Below, in pieces: positions 35,578 to 43,534 of a DNA stretch of 64,000 nt. The DNA is from Pseudobdellovibrionaceae bacterium (GTDB lineage: Bacteria; Bdellovibrionota; Bdellovibrionia; Bdellovibrionales; UBA1609), in the NCBI GenBank assembly GCA_020635055.1, contig JACKAN010000006.1, positions 90,901-154,900 of the forward strand. The letters are read 5' to 3'. The translations under genes and the position numbers were made by a program. A model generated the notes under the pieces. The model did no database searches and was not told where the DNA came from. It was given only the letters and a program-made list of their open reading frames with translations. The number at the start of each line of letters is the position of its first letter. Position 1 is the first letter of the stretch.

Positions 35578-37392
35578 CTAAGTCCAAAGCTGTCTTTGCC
35601 TTTCGGCTTGGGCTTTAAACATGCTGGCACCACTTATGTATTTAATCCCAAGTTTCATTGCCAACTCTCTTCCGGGAGAATTCTCGGCATAATTAAGGTC
35701 AAGAATTAGTTTGTATTTAATTTTTTCGTTAGGAAATTTTGCGCCCTTTTGTATATGGCTCTGACCCACAGCCCAAACTAAAACATCATATTCACTTTTT
35801 CTTGAAGCCTTAATTTTGTTTAATAATGGATTGTGTTGACTTAGTTGACCCGAGCGAGCTGAAAAATGTTCGGCACGAGGAAAAAGTTTTTTAAGTACAG
35901 GTAATGTTCCCCCTCCGCCCCAAATGGCTACCTTCCATTCAGCCAGTGGTTTGTTTAAAATGGGTAGGACTTGAGTCTCACACAGTACTTTAAACCCATA
36001 AAAATCAGTATTAAAACCATAACAATTTTCTTTTTCAAATTTAAGGGTATTTGCCATTTCTAACTCATTTGCTAATAAATCTTTTTTATTACAAACCTGA
36101 AAGGCTTTAGCTTTGAGAGGTGAGGTCACCGCTGCGTAAACCAAACCCAATTCTCTTAGAAAATTGATTACATCTTCTGACCACTCTTCTTCTTTAATTT
36201 CAATAGAAAGAGCATTGCACTGTTTTGAGGACCAAAAGCTTCTTTGCTCCTCCGGTGTCCAACTGTGAGTGACCGGGCTTCCCAATATTGCACCAAATTG
36301 ATTGTCTTTGTAATCACTAAAATTACACCAATCCGCAAAGCTGGGTTGGTCCAATGTGTTGCCAATATCTTCCTGGAAAAAATTTAATTTCATTCTATAT
36401 TTATTTAATAAGCGATACCAACTCCACCGCCCTGTCTTTGATCGCGGTAAAAAACTTCGATTCTCTGGGTCTTCCTTTTGCCATTCATAAGCTTGGTGTA
36501 ATTCTTCCCAGGTATTGATTTCTATGGCTAGTTTTAAATGTTTACTCTTATAAGGATTAAATCTTTTAAAAGTCTCTGGTAAACTTGTTGATCTTTCGTG
36601 CAAAGATAAAATGTTTTCTACTCCTGGAGGTTCTCCCAATTCTAGAGCCCAATCCAATTCAGGGAGCTCAAATGGAATCTCTGGTTTTTCTCTTATGCTT
36701 AAAAGGAGTTGGCTTTCGGGTACAATTTCTCGCACCCAATGCAATTGCTCTATACTCAATAAGTCGGTACGCATTTCAAAATATCTAACACCCCAGTTGA
36801 GTCGTTTTTGAAGAAACCTTTGAGTCTTCTTTTTATCTTCTAAAAACCTAGGTAACAAAGTGAGGCATCCGCCAATATCGCCCGTTGTTAATCCCCAAAA
36901 TAATGGCAACCATGGTTCTGTACTTTGGTAATTCTCTGGTAGAAACAATGTTTCATCAGCTAAATCTTGATAGTTCATTGATCTTTTTTTATATCTCTGT
37001 AGATACTCTTCTAAAGGTGCAGTACTGGTATCTAATCGAGGGCGATCCAGAAAAATTCTTCCCATTGAATCCGTTGAACGCTGCAACCAAATTATGGTTG
37101 CCGATTCCGGTAATTTTGCGCTGTAACCAGCGCCCAGTGCCACAACAATAAATTGATTCTTTTTAAGCTTTTCATTCAATAATTTAAAAAGTGTTTTTTC
37201 TTCGTGTTTCCTAAAGGACGCTTCCCCTTCGCTTTCAAATATTTCACTTATGGATTTGTGAACTTCCTTCTCAATTTCCGTATCTAGATCAGCAAAAACT
37301 CCATTTTGATCATATTTGCGCAATGTTTTTTTAAGATCCTTTAAAAAATGTGATTTACCAGTCCCTCTATGGCCCACGAAAATATAAATCAT
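35578..37392 (-). CDS. Trifunctional shikimate kinase / 3-dehydroquinate dehydratase I / shikimate dehydrogenase
   Basis: 604 residues from the ATG at 37392 in three domains. Residues 1-165 are shikimate kinase: Walker A GHRGTGKSHFL, DLDTEIEKEV, ALGAGYSA and RPRLD lid. Residues about 170-360 are type I dehydroquinate dehydratase: RYFEMRTDLLS, LSLHERSTSLPE (His) and HLKLAIEINTWEEL (Schiff-base Lys). Residues about 365-604 are shikimate dehydrogenase: ILGSPVTHSWTPEEQ, VTSPLKAKAF (catalytic Lys), GFNTDFYGF (catalytic Asp), WGGGGTL and SGASMFKAQAERQRQLW. Together they convert dehydroquinate to shikimate 3-phosphate. The order equals the C-terminal half of fungal AROM. It starts about 17 bases after dppC. 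Confidence 0.9.
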   Translation of the reverse strand: MIYIFVGHRGTGKSHFLKDLKKTLRKYDQNGVFADLDTEIEKEVHKSISEIFESEGEASFRKHEEKTLFKLLNEKLKKNQFIVVALGAGYSAKLPESATIIWLQRSTDSMGRIFLDRPRLDTSTAPLEEYLQRYKKRSMNYQDLADETLFLPENYQSTEPWLPLFWGLTTGDIGGCLTLLPRFLEDKKKTQRFLQKRLNWGVRYFEMRTDLLSIEQLHWVREIVPESQLLLSIREKPEIPFELPELDWALELGEPPGVENILSLHERSTSLPETFKRFNPYKSKHLKLAIEINTWEELHQAYEWQKEDPENRSFLPRSKTGRWSWYRLLNKYRMKLNFFQEDIGNTLDQPSFADWCNFSDYKDNQFGAILGSPVTHSWTPEEQRSFWSSKQCNALSIEIKEEEWSEDVINFLRELGLVYAAVTSPLKAKAFQVCNKKDLLANELEMANTLKFEKENCYGFNTDFYGFKVLCETQVLPILNKPLAEWKVAIWGGGGTLPVLKKLFPRAEHFSARSGQLSQHNPLLNKIKASRKSEYDVLVWAVGQSHIQKGAKFPNEKIKYKLILDLNYAENSPGRELAMKLGIKYISGASMFKAQAERQRQLWT

Positions 37393-37408
37393 ACACACCC
37401 CAAAAAAC

Positions 37409-38287
37409 TCATCTTCCTTTAAGTTTCGGGTCTAGAGCATCTCGCAAGCCATCACCCATCAAATTAAAAGATAAAACAACAATAAGAATACATAATCCAG
37501 GTAAATTCACTAACCAAGGAGAGGTCTCAATAAATGCTTTGGCATCAGCTAACATCACTCCCCACTCTGGAGTGGGAGGTTGTGCACCTAAACCTAAAAA
37601 ACCTAAAGCAGCCACATTTAGTATTCCTTCACTAAAACCTAAACTAGCTAAGACAATAATCGGCGCCATACAGTTGGGTAGTATATTAATTAAAATTTGT
37701 CGCCAGTGGGAGGCACCAAAGCATTTAGAAGCATCTACATAGGGCTTTTTCATTTCTGACATTGTCGCTCCTCTAACTACACGAATGTAATTAGGTAGAT
37801 AAACTATACTCACAGCAATAATGCCGTTCTCTAAACTTGGTCCTAAAATAGCAACAATCACAATGGCCAACAAAATACTGGGAAGGGCCATCAAAATATC
37901 TACACCTCTCATAATGATTTGATCCACCCAACCACCAAAATAACCAGCTAACAAACCTAAGCTCACACCCACAAGCAATGACAAAGTCACTACAAGAAAG
38001 CCTACCATCAATGAAATTCGTGTACCAAAAATTAAACGACTTAAAACATCTCTACCTATATCGTCCGTACCCAAAAAATGTGTCACTTCACCACCGCTCC
38101 AAATTGGGGGTAAATTGAATTGATTGTCAAAAATAGTGTTGGGATCATAAGGTGCTAATAAAGGAGCAAATAAAGAAACTAAAACAAAAACAATCAACAC
38201 ATATAAGCCGAATATGGCTCCTTTATTTTGATTGAGTCGCAGAAAAAACTTCTTCACGATTCCTCCCGCAGTAGCGGGTTTACCCAC
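37409..38287 (-). CDS. dppC: Peptide/nickel ABC transporter permease, DppC type
   Basis: 292 residues, five to six membrane helices. The OppC/DppC N-terminal domain (LFAPLLAPYDPNTIF) is followed by HFLGTDDIGRDVLSRLIFGT, typical of DppC, and by the EAA-type loop REVMRGAT/MKKPYVDASKCFGAS region. It forms the inner-membrane channel with DppB. Its start overlaps dppB by 34 bases. No ATPase gene (dppD/dppF) follows; the trifunctional shikimate enzyme takes that place. Confidence 0.88.
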   Translation of the reverse strand: MGKPATAGGIVKKFFLRLNQNKGAIFGLYVLIVFVLVSLFAPLLAPYDPNTIFDNQFNLPPIWSGGEVTHFLGTDDIGRDVLSRLIFGTRISLMVGFLVVTLSLLVGVSLGLLAGYFGGWVDQIIMRGVDILMALPSILLAIVIVAILGPSLENGIIAVSIVYLPNYIRVVRGATMSEMKKPYVDASKCFGASHWRQILINILPNCMAPIIVLASLGFSEGILNVAALGFLGLGAQPPTPEWGVMLADAKAFIETSPWLVNLPGLCILIVVLSFNLMGDGLRDALDPKLKGR

Positions 38288-39267
38288 AAGTAAATCAAAT
38301 CCACTAGCAAGTTGACTATCATAACTGTTAAAGCAATCAGTATAATCCCCCCTTGAATAACAGGATAGTCTCGAGCTTCCACACTAGAAACAAACCAACG
38401 GCCAATTCCAGGCCAAGAAAAAATCGTTTCTGTGAGTATGGCTCCTGTAAGAACAGCCCCCAACATCAATCCAATGACAGTTACGATAGGAATCAATGCA
38501 TTTTTTAACCCGTGCAAAACAATCACTCGTTGTTCAGTTAAACCTTTAGCACGAGCTGTTCGAATATAATCTTCTCTGAGAACTTCTAATAAACTGGAGC
38601 GAGTCATGCGCGCAATAACAGCTAAGGGTATTGTTCCTAGTACAAATGCAGGTAAGATTAAGTGATGTAAGGCACTTTTGAATGCTGGCCAAGATTCTTC
38701 ACTTAACAAGCTATCAATTAACAAGAATCCTGTGACTTGATCAATTTCATACATGACACTAATTCGACCAGAAACAGGAGTCCAACCAAGTTGAACAGAA
38801 AAAAACATTATTAAAACCAAAGCCCACCAAAATATAGGCATGGAATAACCCAACAAAGCTCCACCCATTAGTGTGTAATCTAATGGAGTTTTTCTTTTGG
38901 CTGCAGAAATAATTCCCATAGGAACTCCAAAAAGAATTGCAAACAACATTCCAACAATACCTAACTCCATCGTCGCAGGAAAACGATCCATAAACTCTTC
39001 AAAAACCGGTCGTTGAGATGTGATGGATGTTCCAAAATTACCTGTAAACAACTGACCTAAATATTTAAAATACTGTAGGAGAACCGGCTGATCCAATCCT
39101 AGGCTCGCCTGCATTTTTTGATAAACCTCTGGAGTTGCCCCGCGCTCACCGAGCATAAGCATAACAGGGTCTCCGGGAGCTAAACGTATCAAAGCAAAGG
39201 CTATGATAGAAACACCTAACAATGTTGGCAATATGGCAAACAAACGATATCGAAGAATTTTTATCAC
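38254..39267 (-). CDS. dppB: Peptide/nickel ABC transporter permease, DppB type
   Basis: 337 residues with six membrane helices, starting with the family opening FAILPTLLGVSIIAFALIRL and APGDPVMLMLGERG. The ATPase-coupling loop is seen in RMTRSSLLEVLREDYIRTAR followed by AKGLTEQRVI. It pairs with DppC. It is coupled to the binding-protein gene by a 4-base ATGA overlap. Confidence 0.9.
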   Translation of the reverse strand: MIKILRYRLFAILPTLLGVSIIAFALIRLAPGDPVMLMLGERGATPEVYQKMQASLGLDQPVLLQYFKYLGQLFTGNFGTSITSQRPVFEEFMDRFPATMELGIVGMLFAILFGVPMGIISAAKRKTPLDYTLMGGALLGYSMPIFWWALVLIMFFSVQLGWTPVSGRISVMYEIDQVTGFLLIDSLLSEESWPAFKSALHHLILPAFVLGTIPLAVIARMTRSSLLEVLREDYIRTARAKGLTEQRVIVLHGLKNALIPIVTVIGLMLGAVLTGAILTETIFSWPGIGRWFVSSVEARDYPVIQGGIILIALTVMIVNLLVDLIYLWVNPLLREES

Positions 39268-40853
39268 TTCTCTAGATTTACCTCATAAAAAGATTCATAT
39301 CCAAAGGGACTTGCCTTATAACCCTTAACTTTTTTATCCATGGCCTTGAAAACCGTAGCGTGGGCAATAGTCACCCATGGTACATTCGCTTTAAAAATTT
39401 CTTGTGCCATCTTATAATGTTTTTCACGAAGTTCTATATCTGCAGTCATCTTGGCTTTTTTAATATGATTTTGAAAATCTTTATCACACCATTGGGCATA
39501 ATTGCTGCCCTTTGCTATTCCATCACAGCCAAGCAACGTATTTAAAAAATTATCTGGATCACCATTATCACCTGTCCAGCCCAGTTGTAAAAGAGCATGC
39601 TCACCATTGGCAGCTTTATTTAAGTACTCTGCCCATTTATAGGTAACTAACTTTACTTTCACTCCCACCTTAGCTAAATCCTCTTGCATCATCTCCCCCA
39701 TGCGTTTGCCATTGGGGTTATAAGGTCGTGATACGGGCAATGTCCAAATCTCCGTTTCAAAGCCCTTTTTAAATCCAGCTTGAGCCAAAAGCTCCTTGGC
39801 TTTTGTAGGATTGTATTCATAATCTTTAATTTGATCGTTGTAGCTCCACATCGTTGGTGGAATAGGATTTTTAGCTTTCTTTGCATTTCCTAAATAAATG
39901 GCTTGAATATAAGCATCGCGATTCAAAGCTAAATGGATGGCTTTTCTTACCAGCAAATTGTCTAAGGGTTTCTTTTTTGTATTAAAAGCTAAATAACCAA
40001 TATTTAAACCCGGAGCTTTGGTCACAATAAACTTTCCATCTTTTTCTATTTTAGGGACGTCTGCGGGAGAGGGTTCGGCAATAAAATGACATTCTCCTGC
40101 TTTCAATTTTTGAAAGCGTACGCTGGCATCGGGAGTAATAGCGAAAATTAAATTCTCAATTTGAGCCGGACCCATAAAATAATTTTTGTTAGAAGAATAA
40201 CGAATAAGATTGTCTTTAACATACTTTTTAAAAATAAAAGGACCCGTACCTACTGGTTCAAAATCAATTTTATCAGGCGTTCCTTTTTTAAGAAGTACAT
40301 CACCATATTCTTTAGATAAAATACTAGAAAAATCCATTGCCAGATTGGCGAGAAAAGGAGCCTCTGGGTGAGCAAGCTCAAAGACCACAGTGTAGTCGTC
40401 TGTTTTGCTAATATTTTTAATTAATGATCCCATATCCATGCCATCAAAGTATTGGTAAAGACCACCATTAACTTTATGATAGGGGTGATCTTTGAGCCGC
40501 ATGCGATCAAAAGAAAAAAGAACATCATCGGCATTTAATGATCGTGTGGGTTTAAAAAAATCAGTGGTTTGAAACTTCACATCCCTTCTAAGGTGAAAAG
40601 TAAAAATCGTTCCTAATTTATTAACAGACCAGGATTCCGCCAAGGAAGGAACAATCTCGGTGCCCCCACTCTTAAAATCCACTAGGCGGTTATATACTGT
40701 GCGAGAGCTCGCATTGAAAGTAGGTCCATCCGTTGCTAATTGAGGATTAAATATTTTGGGACTGGCTTCGGAACAATAAACAAATGTTTTGGCTGCCCAT
40801 GTAATAGAACAAAAAAAATTTAAAAAAAAGATAATAAAAACTAACTTCCTCAT
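39264..40853 (-). CDS. dppA: Periplasmic substrate-binding protein of peptide ABC transporter (SBP family 5)
   Basis: 529 residues with a signal peptide (LVFIIFFLNFFCSITWA). Family 5 landmarks are VYNRLVDFKSGGTEIVPSLA, ESWSVNKLGTIFTFHLRRDV, the KFQTTDF loop and LNADDVLFSFDRM, with a C-terminal LQLGWTGDNGDPDNFLNTL hinge. DppA-type proteins bind dipeptides or haem, related ones bind nickel or oligopeptides; the D-G-D near the end of the pocket resembles the dipeptide type. It is the first gene of the dppABC run, and the 70 bases upstream should contain the promoter. Confidence 0.88.
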   Translation of the reverse strand: MRKLVFIIFFLNFFCSITWAAKTFVYCSEASPKIFNPQLATDGPTFNASSRTVYNRLVDFKSGGTEIVPSLAESWSVNKLGTIFTFHLRRDVKFQTTDFFKPTRSLNADDVLFSFDRMRLKDHPYHKVNGGLYQYFDGMDMGSLIKNISKTDDYTVVFELAHPEAPFLANLAMDFSSILSKEYGDVLLKKGTPDKIDFEPVGTGPFIFKKYVKDNLIRYSSNKNYFMGPAQIENLIFAITPDASVRFQKLKAGECHFIAEPSPADVPKIEKDGKFIVTKAPGLNIGYLAFNTKKKPLDNLLVRKAIHLALNRDAYIQAIYLGNAKKAKNPIPPTMWSYNDQIKDYEYNPTKAKELLAQAGFKKGFETEIWTLPVSRPYNPNGKRMGEMMQEDLAKVGVKVKLVTYKWAEYLNKAANGEHALLQLGWTGDNGDPDNFLNTLLGCDGIAKGSNYAQWCDKDFQNHIKKAKMTADIELREKHYKMAQEIFKANVPWVTIAHATVFKAMDKKVKGYKASPFGYESFYEVNLEK

Positions 40854-40922
40854 TTAAACCCCTGGCTAATTCATGATTACAATTGGAACTAAAATTACGC
40901 TAACTTTGTTGGAAGTTTAAGC

Positions 40923-41654
40923 TTAGGACTCAACTAACGCATCGCCCACTGCCCCCTTAAACTTTTGATTTTCAGAGATTTGCCAATGAATGGGAGTTTT
41001 GCCAACTTTTTTTAAATAAACATTGGTTTTTGAGAAGTGTTTACAACCCAAAAATCCACGATATGCGGATAAGGGGGATGGGTGCGGGGCTTTTAAAACC
41101 AAATGTTTAGTTGTATCGATAGCTGACCCCTTTTTTTGTGCATAGGATCCCCATAGCATAAATACTAAATTTTTCTGTGTTTCACTTAAAACGTGAATTA
41201 CTTTATCTGTGAACTGTTCCCAGCCCTTGTTTTGGTGAGAACCCGCACGACCTTCTTCAACACTTAGAGTGGCATTGAGTAACAATACCCCTTGTTCTGC
41301 CCACTCTTGAAGGTAGCCATGGGTTGGGGGTTTAAAACCAATATCATTTTTTAACTCTTGATAGATATTGACCAGTGAGGGTGGTATCTTTACTCCTGGC
41401 TTTACAGAAAAACACAGACCATGCGCTTGATTAGGACCGTGATAGGGATCTTGACCAATAATGACCACTTTAACTTGATCAAGAGGGGTAGAGTTTAAAG
41501 CGGAAAAAAACTCTACGCCTCTAGGAAAAATGGTTTTTTTATTTTGATATTCTTGCTTTAAAAAAGACTTCAGATTTTCCATATAATCTTTTTTAAATTC
41601 AGAGATAAGTCGATTTTTCCAAGATTCTTCAAGTTGCACTTTATCAATATTCAT
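40923..41654 (-). CDS. ung: Uracil-DNA glycosylase, family 1
   Basis: 243 residues, full length. The catalytic motif VVIIGQDPYHGPNQAHGLCF holds the Asp, FSVKPGVKIPPSLVNIYQEL the Pro/Ser-rich loop, LLLNATLSVEEGRAGSH the uracil-binding Asn, and LKAPHPSPLSAYRGFLGC the minor-groove loop with the second catalytic His. It removes uracil from DNA in base-excision repair. It shares its neighbourhood with lexA, but the two are on opposite strands with one gene between them. Confidence 0.95.
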   Translation of the reverse strand: MNIDKVQLEESWKNRLISEFKKDYMENLKSFLKQEYQNKKTIFPRGVEFFSALNSTPLDQVKVVIIGQDPYHGPNQAHGLCFSVKPGVKIPPSLVNIYQELKNDIGFKPPTHGYLQEWAEQGVLLLNATLSVEEGRAGSHQNKGWEQFTDKVIHVLSETQKNLVFMLWGSYAQKKGSAIDTTKHLVLKAPHPSPLSAYRGFLGCKHFSKTNVYLKKVGKTPIHWQISENQKFKGAVGDALVES

Positions 41655-41694
41655 AAACTTTGAATTAACTTGTTTTAATGGAAATGGGAAGTTC

Positions 41695-42426
41695 TTATTG
41701 GTAGGTGAGCGTCAATTCACAAGTTGATGCCTGGTTCATGCGAAAGGGAAGAGAAGTATCTACTGACAGCTCTTCTGGAAAATGAGTCAGCATTTCTTTT
41801 ATTGAACTGCGCAAAATTCTTAAAAAATTAAATGCTTTGTTGGCCATTGCAGGTTGGCCCCTTTCATTAAATCGTACTACGGCTAAATAATATCCATATT
41901 CATGGCTCTTAATATTTAACTCTTCTCTTCTAAATATTGTCGAATCAATATAGTCTAATGCCATTTCTACTTGCGTAAAATCCGGAGTATCCATAGGTAC
42001 TGTTTGCTGAAACTGAGCTTTTAGGAAAGCTTCTATTCCATTTAAATCCTTACGAGCCCAATTAAAATCCTTTCTCATCTCTGGAGTCATATCTTTTTCG
42101 TCAATACCATGAAAATTAGCCATGCGTTCGTAGATGGTCTGTGGGTGATTGTATTCTGGATACACAGCTTTTATTTCATCAAGTTCCATAATTTTTGGTA
42201 GATCGTGAAGTCTCATATATTTTATAAAAAAATTCCAGTGACTATGAAATTCACGTAAATGTGGCTTAAGTTCTTGAGCATATTCTAACAATCTCATACG
42301 GTGTTCCTGAGACTCCTGCTTCCAATCCTCTGGATTTTTTTCAGCCATAGAAATTGATAAGTGCCCTAAACTGGCAACTATGAAAGCTAGGAAAGCTAGG
42401 AAAGAATTTAAAAGAACTGTCTGCAA
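41695..42426 (-). CDS. Exported hypothetical protein
   Basis: 243 residues if the TTG at 42426 is the start, which is favoured because GGAGG lies 7 bases before it; the frame is open to 42456. A signal peptide or anchor (TVLLNSFLAFLAFIVASLG) is followed by a mainly helical domain rich in His, Glu and aromatic residues (LREFHSHWNFFIKYMRLHDL). The HD in this stretch recalls HD-domain proteins, but the other metal ligands cannot be placed, so no family is claimed. The leader is encoded by a tandem 9-bp repeat. Confidence 0.6.
   Translation of the reverse strand: MQTVLLNSFLAFLAFIVASLGHLSISMAEKNPEDWKQESQEHRMRLLEYAQELKPHLREFHSHWNFFIKYMRLHDLPKIMELDEIKAVYPEYNHPQTIYERMANFHGIDEKDMTPEMRKDFNWARKDLNGIEAFLKAQFQQTVPMDTPDFTQVEMALDYIDSTIFRREELNIKSHEYGYYLAVVRFNERGQPAMANKAFNFLRILRSSIKEMLTHFPEELSVDTSLPFRMNQASTCELTLTYQ
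42382..42404. repeat. Tandem 9-bp repeat in a signal-peptide coding stretch
   Basis: GAAAGCTAG occurs twice head-to-tail (42382-42390, 42391-42399) plus five bases of a third copy. On the coding (minus) strand each unit encodes Phe-Leu-Ala in the hydrophobic leader, so slippage would lengthen or shorten the leader in frame by three residues. Confidence 0.7.
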
Positions 42427-42584
42427 GAAGAAACCTCCACCCCATTTAGACAGCAATAATTAAACCAATAGGTACCCAATTTGGAACTTAATAATAGTTA
42501 TAGCTGGTATAAGTTATAATTCTTGCTCATAAATAAGGCATTTTAAGCTCTCCTAGGTCCAGTTTCTTAATTTAATTACTTTAC

Positions 42585-42639
42585 TTACACTTGACTTACA
42601 CTTTATTTACTAATAATTTATATTTTACTTACACAGGGG
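42585..42639 (+). promoter_or_regulatory. 11-bp periodic TTAC array before lexA (candidate LexA operator)
   Basis: TTAC begins at 42585, 42596, 42607 and 42629, with TTAT at 42618, so five half-sites repeat every 11 bases on one face of the helix. The last is followed by GTAA at 42639-42642, six bases from TTAC. TTAC...GTAA is the half-site pair I recall for the Bdellovibrio LexA box (TTAC-N3-GTAA). The array overlaps the lexA promoter and ribosome site, so autoregulation is the natural reading. Confidence 0.55.
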
Positions 42640-42644
42640 TAAAT

Positions 42645-43382
42645 ATGCTTCAGACACTCACACCAAAAGAAAAATTAGTTCTTGAATACATCGAGAACTA
42701 TCTCCAAAAGGAGGGTGTGGCGCCGTCTTTTCAAGAAATCAAAGATTTCTTCGGATTTGCCTCTTTCAATTCCATTCAACGCTATCTAAAACAACTTCAG
42801 AAGAAACAATATATTCACCTTCCCGGTGGTAATCAGAAAAGAGCCATCCATATTTTGAAGTCCGCAAGTAGCGTACAAAATCATCTTCAGCTTTTAAAAG
42901 GCAAAAGCCACAGTCCATTCTATTCTCAGAAAGAGGCTTCGGTGCCTGGTCCTTTTTACACCCAAGGACCCACACCGGAGTCTCTTTCCCTCCCTTTATA
43001 TGGCAAAGTGGCGGCAGGACATCCTATGGAAGCTCTTCATCACGACGAATTTTTTGAAGTGCCTGTTTCTATGGTTAATAGCTCTAAAAACACTTTTGCT
43101 CTTAAAGTTGAAGGTGAGTCTATGATCGAGGAGGGAATTTTTGATGGAGATGTTATTCTTGTAGAAGAAAAGGCTCATGCGGAAAATGGAGAACTTATTG
43201 TTGCTACTGTAGACAATGAAGCCACTGTAAAAAGATTTTTCTTACATCCAATTGAAAATAGTAAACAAAACAAACAGCTTGTGGAGTTGCGCCCTGCGAA
43301 TTCCACTATGGAGTCTATGTGGTTTTCCCCCAAAGATATCTCCATTCGTGGAAGAGTTGTGGGACTTATTCGTAAATTTTAA
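42645..43382 (+). CDS. lexA: LexA repressor
   Basis: 245 residues from the ATG at 42645, which has AGGGG just upstream; the frame is open to 42591, but that reading would lie in the operator-like array. The N-terminal winged helix is seen in LTPKEKLVLEYIENYLQKEG and APSFQEIKDFFGF. The autoproteolysis site is LYGKVAAGHPMEA (Ala-Gly), with the catalytic Ser in KVEGESMIEEGIFDGD and the catalytic Lys in VDNEATVKRFF. A 40-residue linker between the domains is longer than in E. coli LexA. It represses SOS-type genes until RecA triggers self-cleavage. Confidence 0.93.
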   Translation: MLQTLTPKEKLVLEYIENYLQKEGVAPSFQEIKDFFGFASFNSIQRYLKQLQKKQYIHLPGGNQKRAIHILKSASSVQNHLQLLKGKSHSPFYSQKEASVPGPFYTQGPTPESLSLPLYGKVAAGHPMEALHHDEFFEVPVSMVNSSKNTFALKVEGESMIEEGIFDGDVILVEEKAHAENGELIVATVDNEATVKRFFLHPIENSKQNKQLVELRPANSTMESMWFSPKDISIRGRVVGLIRKF

Positions 43383-43441
43383 AAAAACAGAATATGAAAA
43401 TTTTGCTTTTAATAAAAGGTCATAGGAGATTCTATGAAAAA

Positions 43442-43529
43442 GCCCCCTAGACGCAGTCAGAATTGACAGCGGACTTTAAAAGCCCAACCGTCGGTTAAAA
43501 CAAAAAAACTTAACCAACGCAAAGGGGGC
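43442..43529 (+). ncRNA. Structured leader of the IS110-type element (candidate bridge/seek RNA region)
   Basis: GCCCCCT at 43442-43448 pairs perfectly with AGGGGGC at 43523-43529. Between them lie two smaller hairpins: AACCG/CGGTT around 43485-43495, and GGTTAA (43493-43498) with TTAACC (43510-43515). The two overlap, so they are alternatives. In IS110 elements such a non-coding end next to the transposase encodes the guide RNA. The outer stem also covers the G-rich ribosome site of the transposase. Transcription is inferred, not shown. Confidence 0.4.
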
Positions 43530-43534
43530 ATAAA

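Noticed and set aside
41695..42426. An HD-domain phosphohydrolase call from MRLHDLPKI
   Set aside because: Only the HD pair fits; the other metal ligands and spacing cannot be identified.
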